The notes under the pieces are model-generated. The model was not told the origin of the DNA. It worked only from the letters and a program-made list of their open reading frames with translations, and ran no database searches. A stretch of DNA of 64,000 bases from the NCBI GenBank assembly GCA_002205965.3, contig NADL03000013.1:682001-746000 (forward strand), read 5' to 3'. Position 1 is the first letter of the stretch, and the number at the start of each line of letters is the position of its first letter. This DNA is from Kappaphycus alvarezii (lineage: Eukaryota; Rhodophyta; Florideophyceae; Gigartinales; Solieriaceae). The translations under genes and the position numbers were made by a program. Shown here one piece after another: positions 1 through 8,763 of the stretch.

Positions 1-1128
1 CACAGAAACGGCGAACCAAGCTGAGCGGTACCAGCCGCCGGTCCCTGTGCGCCAAGCCCACTACCTTCCTCGCAAGGTTCTTCACCTGACGAGTCTTCCG
101 GTCAGTAACAAACACCTTCATCTCTTCCGTGTCCAGCAACAACCCCAAATGCTCTAGCCTCCTCCCCCGTCCTAATTCCCCTTGTCCGGATGCCTCGCCA
201 TTTCAAACCTCTCAAACAATCCTTTCAACCTCTCTCGGGCCTCTGAGCAGTCCTTCTTCCCCGTTATCGTCCCCAGGCGAATCGGCGCGATCAAGAAGTC
301 GTCGATGTAAGGGAGCACGCGATATCCCAGTACCTCCCTCATGTACTTCACCAATGGCCTCAGGATTTTGCGAAACAAATACGCCGACCTTCCCATTCGA
401 ACGGCAACACGATACAACGATAATATCGACCCGCGTACCAGAACACAAAGTAGTCCCTGATTTCTGGGTGTAGATAGAAGTGCCGCTAACAGCTCTTGAA
501 ATCTCATGACATCAACATATCTCCCTTCTCCACTTCCAGGGCGAACCCCTGCAACCTCTCCATCTTGACCGTCCCCGTCGCCCAATGGTTGCTCTGCCGA
601 CCGGAGTTGATGACGAACCTCCCATTCTCTCCACGTCTTCTCCTTGCCACGCGACGATCGACGACGACACCATCTTTTCTTCTCCCACCACCCTTTCCAC
701 CTCCGACTTCCCGGCCTCCTCGAAGATCCCCATTCTTACCCCTTTTTCCAATTCCTTCCTCACAAACAGCCGATCCCACTCTAACTACGGTATCTACCCT
801 ATTACCAACGCATCCCTGAACGGCACCGTCGGCATGTCCTTAACACCATATTTTACCGCCGGCACCACATACCTTGACGCCCCCAAAACCGACCCCCAAA
901 CGTCGCCCCTGGACACTGTTCCACGCCACAATGATTTCCCTTCCTTCGTCGTCACGACGTGACCTTCTCGAGCCTTGTCTTCGCCAATTGCTTGACCGCC
1001 TCCACCACATACCAATATTGTGTCCGGCGAAGGGCCGCCGGCGATACTTCTTCTGTACCATCGGAGCCCCCAAGACTCAAGGACTCTCGGCAAGCTCGCT
1101 ACTCACCTTAATCTCTTCAAAATTATAA
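1..1128 (-). mobile_element. DIRS-like retroelement fragment (fossil, reverse transcriptase region)
   Basis: The minus strand encodes pieces of a reverse transcriptase. The best stretch (585-172) holds FRKILRPLVKYMRE followed by LPYIDDFLIAP. The YIDD active-site motif, preceded by a lysine/arginine-rich helix and followed by a Cys-Glu-Ala-Arg-x-x-Leu stretch, is the arrangement I know from DIRS/Ngaro tyrosine-recombinase retroelements. Between 128 and 1 the strand reads LEHLGLLLDTEE and then a basic stretch, as in the connection region of these elements, so the element runs off the left edge of the window. Weaker similarity continues to about 1093. No recombinase or terminal repeat is visible. 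It is broken several times and looks old. Assignment to DIRS rather than another RT lineage is probable, not certain. Confidence 0.6.
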
Positions 1129-1205
1129 ACACTTGTACACGTCGCATGCAGATGACTGCGTAAGCCACGCCGGCGCCTCAAAAGATTTCCGAAATCACTC
1201 CATGG

Positions 1206-1462
1206 TGTTAGTGTCGGACGTTGTGTTGAGTGTTTTACTCAGGCGCATCCGGTGCTTGGCCAACATATACAGGCAAGCGCCGAAAATGCATGTGGCCAAA
1301 AGGCGGCCGGCGGTCAATGCAAAACAAATAAATTTCAGCACTGTAGTATAAAATACAAATATAACTCGTACAGTACAGTATTGTACAGTATTGTACTGTA
1401 CTGTACCTAAAAAATATAAAAATAAATAAAAACAATCCAGAATGCAGCATTTGTCCCCATCA
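1206..1462 (-). repeat. LTR, left copy (3' LTR of the 1.2-8.4 kb element)
   Basis: This direct repeat matches 8070-8361. On the plus strand it starts TGTTAGTGTCGG and ends CCCCATCA, so both ends have the TG...CA form. It contains the conserved stretch around 1265-1320 (ATATACAGGCAAGC and AAAAGGCGGCCGGC) and a palindromic TACTGTAC tract at about 1370-1407. It is preceded by CATGG, the left half of the target duplication. A plus-strand promoter inside this copy would drive the antisense block that begins about 550 bp to the right, which is inference. Confidence 0.93.
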
Positions 1463-1476
1463 TCACCTCGCCTCCG
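1463..1476 (-). promoter_or_regulatory. Polypurine tract
   Basis: Read on the minus strand the 14 bases directly before the 3' LTR are CGGAGGCGAGGTGA, which is purine-rich. This is the position expected for the plus-strand primer of an LTR element. It supports minus-strand polarity for the element. Confidence 0.65.
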
Positions 1477-1589
1477 AAACGGACCACGGGGCCGCATACT
1501 GTACTTTATGTTTCAGTATTTCAAATTACTAGTCCCTCTAGGCCTTCCAAACCGAGCGTCGACACCACCACTCCTGCCTCCCCTGCCTT

Positions 1590-1860
1590 GCTCTCAGCTT
1601 GTGTGCCTGTGTGCCTTCTTCGGCTTGTACGCGCCCTCTGCATGTGCGGTTCCCCGGCTTGTGGGCGTCCTCGGCTTGTACGCTTCCCCTGTTTGTGTGC
1701 CTCTTCGTCTTGTGCGCGTCCTCAGCTTGCGCCCATTGTTGCTGGCTCGCTCTGTATCCTTTCGCGCCTCGTGTTTCGTGTACCCTCTGGGCTTGTGCGC
1801 CTTGTATTTCGTGCAAGCATTTGCGCCTGTTAGGCTGGTGCCCCTCCTTTTCTCGAGCGC
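1590..1860 (+). repeat. Degenerate minisatellite between the LTR and the histone-tail ORF
   Basis: Short units built on CGGCTTGTACGCG, CGGCTTGTGGGCGTCCT and CGTCTTGTGCGCGTCCT recur with spacing of about 17 to 50 bp, alternating with Cys/Leu-rich or Arg/Gln-rich open frames that are by-products of the repetition. It lies between the 3' LTR and the antisense ORF, in the place of a 5' leader or promoter for that ORF. I see no sign that it codes for protein. Confidence 0.5.
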
Positions 1861-2013
1861 CCGGTTGGCTTGTTCTTCTCCTCACCATCTTAATCTCCTC
1901 AGCATTTCGGTGGCACAACGACGGTGACCTGGAAGCTGAGAAGTACGGATGTGTAGTGTCAGACTGCCTGTATACTCGTGGAAGCTGATCTTTAGTTGTG
2001 CACTAACACCGCA

Positions 2014-2187
2014 ATGGCGAGGACTAAGCAGTTGGCTAGGTTGGGTACCGGAGCAAAAGCGCCTCGGAAGAAGATCGCTACCAAGGCGGCGAGGATGTCA
2101 AGGGAAGCGGACGCCGAAGCCCAGTCCAAGCTACCTCCGCAGACAAGGGCCCTTCTTTGGGGGTCGGACATTATTAAGATCAAATAA
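2014..2187 (+). CDS. Histone H3 tail-like ORF (antisense cargo of the gypsy element)
   Basis: The ORF starts with ATG in a favourable context (G at -3, G at +4) and reads M-ARTKQLARLGTG then AKAPRKKIATKAARMS. Residues 1-28 of canonical H3 are matched at 21 of 28 positions without a gap. Differences are T6L, K9L, S10G, G13A, Q19K, L20I and K27M. Kept residues include K4, K14, K18, K23 and R2, R8, R17, R26. After the tail it goes on for another 29 residues with no resemblance to the H3 globular fold, so this is not a histone gene. Removal of the initiator Met before Ala would expose the same A-R-T-K end as in real H3. It lies antisense to gag-pol, 3' of integrase. A second copy is at 47267. Part of a fossil element; function is inference. 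Confidence 0.88.
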   Translation: MARTKQLARLGTGAKAPRKKIATKAARMSREADAEAQSKLPPQTRALLWGSDIIKIK

Positions 2188-2238
2188 ACATCGTCATACG
2201 AGCCCGAACTCGTTCTTTTCACCTCAGGTTCCCCGAAC

Positions 2239-3340
2239 ATGAGAAGGGTTCGAACTTGCGACTTTCCATCCTTATTTGGAAATCATATAATGGATTCAGT
2301 TTCCGCCCTGCCTTCCAGGGAGCTTACAAAGGAGCTTGATTGCCAATTGGGCTTGACAGAATCCCTTTATCACTCCTGTACGTATAAGAAGGTGTCGGAA
2401 AAAGACTTGATCGACAAGTATAAAGTATGGGACGAGAAGGAAGCGGTGTACAAGGGAGAAGATGAGGCCACCAGGGAATTTCATACTATCCTTTTGTACA
2501 CCTTTCCTCGGAGGTTGGGGGCAGCTCCTTCATGGACGACATCAACGAAGAGGGCCTATTCACGCTGGGTTCGGACAACCGTTGGGAGGCGATCTTTGAA
2601 ATCCACGAATGGTGGCAGGAACACCCTGGTCGGAAGCTTCTTCTTTCTTTCACTGGCTGTCGGGAACCCCAAGCTGCTGAAACCAAGTACCACTCTTTCC
2701 CGCTCCTTAACAACCTTTAATTGACCAGACGGAAGTGCGTATTGGCGCCTCCATCGCAAATGGGTTGCGAGAATTAGGAAGGAGGGCGACGCGAAGCGTT
2801 GGTTTGACTACTTCCCGTCAAATATGGCTCGATGCCACGCGAAGCACTTGAGAGGAAGCCGTATCCGAGATCTACGGGACGCCCAAAAGCACCTACCCCA
2901 CAGGGAAGATTGGCTCGAAAAACCCCTGCAGATGTACCTTTCCGTTAAATCTGCGTTGGCCTTGGACCCCGCCGTCTATGTCGTCTCTATAGAAGGTTCC
3001 AACGGTGTCAGGCACTGCTTTGCGATGAATACTCAGACGGGTCACCTCCTCGACTATGCTGACACGTTCGTTCTTGAGCTCGCAGAGAAGTCCTTGGTTA
3101 AGTGCGAGGGCGGAAATTCGACCTTCATCACGATACTGGAAGTTCGAAAGCTGTCACTCAGAAGTGGACTTGCATAGAATCGTCCCCGCAGCCGTGGCAG
3201 GACCAAATCTGAAATCCGTGATAGTCGCGGCGAGCAGTCGGAGGTGGAGGGGAAACCGAGTAGCTCCAACGGTAGGGTTCTACGGTGATTCAGTGGTTTC
3301 CATCACTCAATTTTTTTCTTTGGTAATTCGGTTCTTCTAG
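2239..3340 (+). pseudogene. Unknown protein block downstream of the histone-tail ORF (fossil part)
   Basis: Several plus-strand open stretches follow the tail ORF. Recognisable blocks are SLFGNHIMD with LGLTESLYHS (about 2265-2390), NEEGLFTLGSDNRWEAIFEI (about 2538-2600), RIRDLRDAQKHL (about 2860-2895) and VRHCFAMNTQTGHLLDYAD (about 3005-3065), then a basic tail. The first, third and fourth have counterparts in the same order at 47520-48333, so the unit is an inherited gene and not chance. The last block, with a histidine and an aspartate about 15 residues apart between beta-like strands, resembles the C-terminal half of a cysteine peptidase, but no catalytic Cys was located. I do not recognise the family. 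It is broken as part of the fossil element. Confidence 0.6.
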
Positions 3341-3437
3341 TTTTCTTTTCTTTCATTTTCATTTTTTTGTGTGTAGCCATGAGTTAAAAAAACCAACGAA
3401 GCAAATGTATTACTCAATCGATCAAAAGATATATTTT

Positions 3438-4748
3438 TCAAACAAAAAAGAGAACAGTCCTGTTAAAGGTTAAATTTGCGACCACTATGATGGGCGAGAA
3501 TGGAGGCACTAATTTTGCAGGCTTCTGGAGCGGACCACTAACAGAACCAAACACCTTGCTTGAATAGCACGTCGGGAGTGACGTCCACCATAAGAGGTCA
3601 GCCAATACCTCGGGTGATCCCCTTTCCATATCTGCACGGCCCGAAGTATCTTGATTTGAAAGGTGGCCATTTAACTGTTGTCGGCAAGGCCGCCCATGTG
3701 CGACAAGGACCCAGTCGCCTACGTTGAACCCTACAGGTTCCGCGAAAGCCTTGTTTCTCAATACACGCTCTTGTTCATCCCTTCTTCGTGCCCGGAGAGC
3801 CACGTTTGCTAGCAACTCCAATCGTCGATGCTCTCCGAGGCGTTGGAAATTAGAGCTATCGCATCTGATGATTCCATGCGCGGCACAACTCCGTACATCA
3901 ACTCGAACGGATGCTCCGGAGGCGAGACGACGACGACGGTATCCATACAAAACGTTCGGCAAGCTCTCCTCCCAATCCATCCCTGACCTAGAACCATTTT
4001 CTTGACGGCTCTTGATGGTGCGTACCATCCTCTCGGCCCTACTTCGACATGGGGCGTAGGCCAGAACAATGCTCCAAGAGATTCCGTTTTCCCCAAAAAG
4101 TAGGTGGAGAAGCAGCGGTGAAGCATCCAGCATTGTCGGACAATGGTCTTAGGGGACCAAAGTGGAACAAAATTTCCTTCTCTGTGAACTGAGTAACAGT
4201 CCTGGCCGACGAATCTTCTGTGGCCAAAGCGGTTGGCCAACCGTTAAATGTCTACCGCAATGAGCAAAAACTTCTCCCGCCCTTCGACTTCGGGAGGGCC
4301 CGGCGAAATCGATCGAATAAGTCTCGAATATGTTTGAGGGCGGTAATTTCAGTCTATATAATAAAGTGGAATCGGTTTGGTCTTCTGACATCCCTCACAA
4401 CTTTTAACGTAGTTTTGGATGTCCTTTATGCATATACGGCCACCAGTAACGGTCAGAGACGAACTTCTTTGTTGTTCCTGTGTTCCAGTGTCCAATATCG
4501 TCATAGAAGCAGTGGAGTATCGACGTCCTATCCTCAAGGAAAGGGACAGTGTTGAGTCTCGTTTTCGTGCGTCGTAGTAGTTTCCCCTCCCAAACCATGA
4601 AACACTTCGCCATACGCTTGATTGCACGCCTCTTGGTTTCGCCATCTTCTTCGATTTTAAACTCCTTCAAATGGCGAGCGACCTCAATAAGATGGAATTC
4701 CAATGAACGGCCCTCAACGGCAGCGAATGAACCAACTGTTGCAACCAA
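3438..4748 (-). pseudogene. Gypsy integrase region (fossil)
   Basis: From right to left on the minus strand are the zinc-binding N-terminus (YDDIGHWNTGTTKK, RYWWP, then VKSCEGCQKTKP at about 4400), the start of the catalytic core (IFETYSIDFAGPSRSRR at about 4290), the end of the core (AYAPCRS, RAERMVRTIK at about 4050) and a C-terminal domain with FNVGDWVLVAHGR at about 3700. This is the classical Ty3/gypsy HHCC-rve order. It is the last gag-pol domain and meets the plus-strand histone-tail block tail to tail at about 3.4 kb. Broken. Confidence 0.85.
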
Positions 4749-4928
4749 GTCGCCTTCTTCGACCCCTGTGGGTAGTGTGGAACCAGTAGGGACGGCTCGT
4801 GACAGGTAGTCCGGGCTATACTCTACTTCGAACTCGTACTAAGTAAGAAAGTACATCCACCGCGTCAACCTTCCATGGATGTCGTTCTTTTAAAGCATAG
4901 AGAGGGCTTGATGATCGGTAACCAACCT

Positions 4929-6250
4929 CTACGGCTTTGTCGACAACAGGTATACCCGAAACTTCCGCAAGGTGAAAATAATCGCCAGAGCTTCCCTTTC
5001 ATATGTGGAATAGTTCTTCTCAGCCGAATTCATAGTGCGGCTTGCATACTGCACGTGGTGCATCTTCCCATCTTCCTTTTTCTGGGCAAGAACTGCCCCT
5101 ACTGCGACGCTTGAAGCGTCAGTTTCCACTATAAATGGGGAATCAAAGTCTGGAAATGCCAGAACCGGTGGAGTGGTGAGCTTCTCTTTCAAAGTCTCGA
5201 ATGCCTCTATAATTTCTTCTGTCCAGTTGAATTTCTTATTGGCAGATGTAGAAGCATTTAATGCGGCTGAAACCTCTGCAAAGCCACGAATAAAACGGCG
5301 GTAATAACCGGCAAGGCCAAGGACACCGCAACTCAGTCGTATCCTTCGGAACCGATGATTCTTTGATGGCATTAATCTTCTCTTCGTCGACGTGAACTCC
5401 TTTTTTGTCAACTTTTTGTCCTATCAACTTCACAGCTGGTTTCGCAAGTCAACAATTACTGATCTTGAGCTTCAAGCCTGCCTTTTCGATAGCGTCGAAA
5501 ATTATATTTAATTGATCAATGTGCTCCTCGGCAAGCTAGAAAAGACGACATAATACAGATAAACACAGACAAAGGGAATGTCCCGTAAAACATAGTCCAT
5601 CATACGCTGAAAAGTTGACGGCGCGTTCATGAGACCAAAGGGCATAACCTCAAACTTGAACGTCCCGTAACGACAGACAAAGGTAGTCATCTCCTTACAA
5701 TCTTCGCTCATTCGAACCTGTCAGAATCCTGCGAACAAGTTGAGGGTAGTGGACACCGAACTACCCTTTAGGTCATCGAATATTTCTTCTATCTTGGGCA
5801 GAGGCCAACGATAGCCTTCATCTTATGGTTCGAAGTGCTGTAGTCCACACAGAATCTGGGCTTTCCGTCCTTCTTGGAGGCGATCACTACAGCAAAGACC
5901 ATGCCGAAGACGCTGGGGTAATAATTCCTGCTTCCACCATCTTATCAACTTCTTGTCGGACCGTATCGTTGTGACGGAGAGTCAGGCGTCGCTCTGTGGT
6001 AAACTGTATTTTGGTCCTGTAGCTCGAAACTTTTGTTCCATTGAACTGCAGCGGGACGGAGCTCGTCAATCTTCCAAGCGACTATTCCATTACTTCGGAG
6101 GGATTTGTTTATTCGTGCTTGGTCTTCTTCTCGAAGGTGCACAAGGCGAGCCCTCAAAGCGCCACGAGCTTCGTCTTCTTCTTCATCTGGTGCTTCTCCG
6201 CCGGGATGCTTCTCATCTTCTTGTTCCACAACGTCTCCGCGGTTGAACAA
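4929..6250 (-). pseudogene. Gypsy reverse transcriptase and RNase H region (fossil)
   Basis: The N-terminal part reads IVAWKIDELRPA and, overlapping it, EVDKMVEAGIITPASSAWS (about 6100-5890). The palm includes FVCRYGTFKFEVMPFGLMNA (about 5680). The connection has GLAGYYRRFIRGFAE (about 5320). RNase H shows FIVETDASSVAVGAVLAQ (about 5130) and MNSAEKNYSTYEREALAII (about 5010). All are diagnostic of Ty3/gypsy pol. Broken in several places. Confidence 0.9.
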
Positions 6251-6660
6251 AACAAGTTCCTCTTTGATGAATCCGATGACTCCGGCCCAGCGTTCGAATC
6301 GGATGTGAAATCTTCGCTGGGAGTACCGATATCTTCGCCTTCGACGAGCCTCTTCTAGGTCGCTTTCACGTCAGGTTCGAGCGGTAGCACGACTTCTTCG
6401 GTCCCGATTTACAGGCGCACACTCTGTTCTCCAAAGTTTAGGCTCGCGCGCATAGATGCGAGTGCAGGAAGTCCAATGGTAATGTCAAATAGAGACTTCT
6501 CGACGACAAGATAGTCCAACTTGACCCCCTGTTCTCCGAAAGTAGTAGGGACATCTCAGCAACCAGCCGACACAAGATGAACTTTCTCTATTAGCCACTG
6601 TTATATTCCTTCACGTAAAATTCGGCGATAGATATAAACGTTGAGAAAAGACAGCAGACA

Positions 6661-7355
6661 TCAGGTGGGTATTGCCCCAGAGTCTAAAAATGCCCAAACG
6701 TCAGTGCCATAAACCTTGAGTTGTACGACGCGTAATAGGCGAGACTCCGGGTTGGACATGACAGCGACGCGGGGTACTAACTGCTTCCCGAGCAAACGGT
6801 GCATTATCTTGGTAGCTCCATCAGCATCCCCAAGAAGGACCTGGCCAACCGTCAGACCACAGTTGGCATTTGCAAGTTCCGACAAGACGTCGTAATTGCC
6901 AACGTACTCCTGGATCTTGTTCAAGTTCTTTTTCGCGCGGTTGTTCTTCTTCAGCTTCCTTTTGCGGTTTAAATTACGGCATTCTTCTACTAGAGGGACT
7001 GAGGGAATAGCTCGGGCTTACTGCGGACTATTCACGAGACAGGATATCGGAATCCCTTCGTAGCTTCCTTGCGAGGCTGTTTCGGTAAAGGCTCGCCTTC
7101 GGCTGTTCTTTTCGTTGCAATAACGACTTCTTGATAGCAGAGTCGGTGTGTGCGTCGCTTCCACAGATTACATGAACCTGGTCTGCTTTTTCATCTTACT
7201 CTTTCTCGTTTTTATCGTGAGCTCCCGAAGACCTGTCCTCAGCGGCAGATCAACTAGTTGCTTCGAATAACCGGTCTTTCCGCAATAAGATCAACGCGGT
7301 GGGGGTTCTTCTCGCATTTCTTGGAGTTGTGACCTAGTTCGTTGCAATAAGAGCA
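6661..7355 (-). pseudogene. Gypsy nucleocapsid knuckle and aspartic protease region (fossil)
   Basis: A CCHC zinc knuckle, CSYCNELGHNSKKC, lies at 7355-7314 on the minus strand. Downstream, 6924-6661 ends in VYGTDVWAFLDSGAIP, the retropepsin strand with the DSG active-site triplet. Order and strand agree with gag upstream and RT downstream. Broken. Confidence 0.8.
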
Positions 7356-7771
7356 CGGACGAACTTTGCTGCCCATTTTTGTGCTTCCAGGGGCCCTGCA
7401 CCGTTATCTCCCTTCTTATTTTTTAAAACAATGTCAGTCTGGAGAGATCCTCAGCTAGAGCGTCACCTTGTTCTCGATGTTTCTGGAACGGGATCTTGGA
7501 CGAACTAACAACTTGCCCGGCGGGACGTCTGAAACGCAACTTGAAGGGCCAATAAACGTAAGGCGATTCGAGTGAAAGTCTCTTAGAGCCTTTTTGATAC
7601 TTGAGTAGTCTCGAGGCTCACGGAAAGCTAATAAATGCTATAGCTCCTCGTGACGACAGGTGGAGGTGCGAAAAAGTCCAAATCTTGCAACGTTGGCGAA
7701 TCCGACTTTCTCGTAAAGGCGATCTATTTTCTTTAGGGAGCCAGTAATGTCTTCAATGTCGAGTCCAACTT

Positions 7772-8014
7772 CTAAAGCTTGTCGGATAACGTCTTGGGAT
7801 CATCTTCCTTGACGAAATGCTCTAAGAATTTTTGCTTGACGGAGGAGTAGTCTTTTGCCTCATCTATGAGTTCGCCATTCGAGACGAATGTTTCGTAGTA
7901 GAAATCAAAAGCCGGGCCGCCTAGATGTCCCAAGGAGAGTAAGTGCTTTCTCCGGATCGGGTCTAGAGTCCATAACGACGTTTTCATCGAAAAAGAAGAA
8001 TTTGCGGACATCAT
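7772..8014 (-). pseudogene. Gypsy gag N-terminal region (fossil)
   Basis: The open stretch holds LGGPAFDFYYETFVSNGELI followed by a coiled-coil-like DEAKDYSSVKQKFLEHF. The overlapping frame has a Phe-rich run and ENVVMDSRPDPEKAL. Matching pieces occur in the elements at 35.5 kb (FFFENVAM, EEKALTILSNLVGPTFYFY), 44.5 kb (PIDGPTFDLYRENF) and 53.8 kb (FFGYENVVMRQ), so all four belong to one gypsy lineage. It lies just inside the 5' LTR and primer-binding site. Confidence 0.75.
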
Positions 8015-8051
8015 TAGTGGTCGAAGACTGCCGCTGAGGCCGGAGTGTCAG

Positions 8052-8069
8052 CCCTGCGCAAGAGTACCA
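8052..8069 (-). promoter_or_regulatory. Primer-binding site
   Basis: On the minus strand TGGTACTCTTGCGCAGGG starts at the base after the end of the 5' LTR. The leading TGG pairs with the CCA end of a tRNA, as in most gypsy elements. I cannot name the tRNA. Confidence 0.75.
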
Positions 8070-8361
8070 TGTTGGTGTCGGTCGTTGTGTTGTGTGTTTT
8101 ACTCGGGCGCATCCGGCGCTTCGCCTACATATACAGGCAAGCTCCGAAAATGCATGTGGCCAAAAGGCGGCCGGCAGTCAAATGCAAAACAAATAAATTT
8201 CAGCACTGTAGTATAAAATACAAATATAACTCGTACAATACAGTATTGTACTGTACTGTACTTAAAAAATATAAAAATAAAAAAATACAGTATTGTACTG
8301 TACTGTACTTAAAAAATATAAAAATAAATAAAAACAATCCAGAATGCAACATGTCCCATCA
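8070..8361 (-). repeat. LTR, right copy (5' LTR)
   Basis: Direct repeat of 1206-1462. It starts TGTTGGTGTCGG and ends GTCCCATCA, followed by CATGG at 8362-8366. It is longer than the left copy because a segment of roughly 45 bp made of the TACTGTAC tract plus the A-rich AAAAAATATAAAAATAAA stretch is present twice (about 8232-8330). Confidence 0.93.
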
Positions 8362-8366
8362 CATGG

Positions 8367-8763
8367 CAGCGATTTTCGAACGTCGATGCGGTTTCGCCGG
8401 TGATTACAGTACGCGTTTGTGTGTGGAATCTTTACGGGATGTGGAAAAAGAATGTGGGAAAGCATACTGAGGGGGATGACAAAGAAACCAACATGCGAAG
8501 GGGGATGAGAGAGAAACTAATCGGAAATGCGTCTGGTAAGAACCTGACGCGCTTGCAAACCATGCAAGCAGAAAACAAAGCGCGTGATTAGGAGGTGCAG
8601 CTCCCACTGGGGAGTGGAGCCTCGACGGGCAGCACCGAACGTAGAAAGGCGCCGGAGAAAGTCGCAACCTCGGCCCAAGGGCACTGAACCATCAACACCA
8701 ACAGGAAGAAACCGTATAACATTCGTGTGGCAGACTAGACCGTAGTGCATGTGTTTCGCACGT
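8367..8763. other. Unassigned stretch right of the gypsy insertion
   Basis: This is the continuation of the pre-insertion target of the gypsy element. I see no gene, repeat partner or RNA in it. Confidence 0.4.

Larger units (their letters stand above)
1201..8366 (-). mobile_element. Complete-length Ty3/gypsy LTR element with antisense histone-tail block (fossil)
   Basis: The element runs from LTR to LTR (1206-8361) and is flanked by the 5-bp duplication CATGG at 1201-1205 and 8362-8366. In gag-pol orientation (minus) the order is 5' LTR, primer-binding site, gag, zinc knuckle, aspartic protease, reverse transcriptase, RNase H, integrase, then a block coded on the opposite strand, polypurine tract, 3' LTR. 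The protease-RT-RNase H-integrase order marks it as Ty3/gypsy. The coding region is broken in many places (a dozen or more). By eye the LTRs differ by roughly a dozen substitutions plus one internal duplication, so it is among the younger insertions here. The gag motif (Phe-rich, ENVVM, then a Gly-Pro-Ala-Phe box) is shared with the elements near 35.5, 44.5 and 53.8 kb. Confidence 0.92.

Noticed and set aside
496-962. Plus-strand open frames over the DIRS-like fragment
   Set aside because: They are shadows of the minus-strand reverse transcriptase and have Ser/Pro-rich noise composition.
1442-1988. Cys/Leu-rich or Arg/Gln-rich proteins over 1.4-2.0 kb
   Set aside because: Created by the minisatellite in all frames; no independent support.
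2014-2187. A host histone H3 gene or pseudogene
   Set aside because: Only the first 28 residues match; no alpha-N or histone-fold sequence follows, and a second copy sits at the same place of another LTR element.
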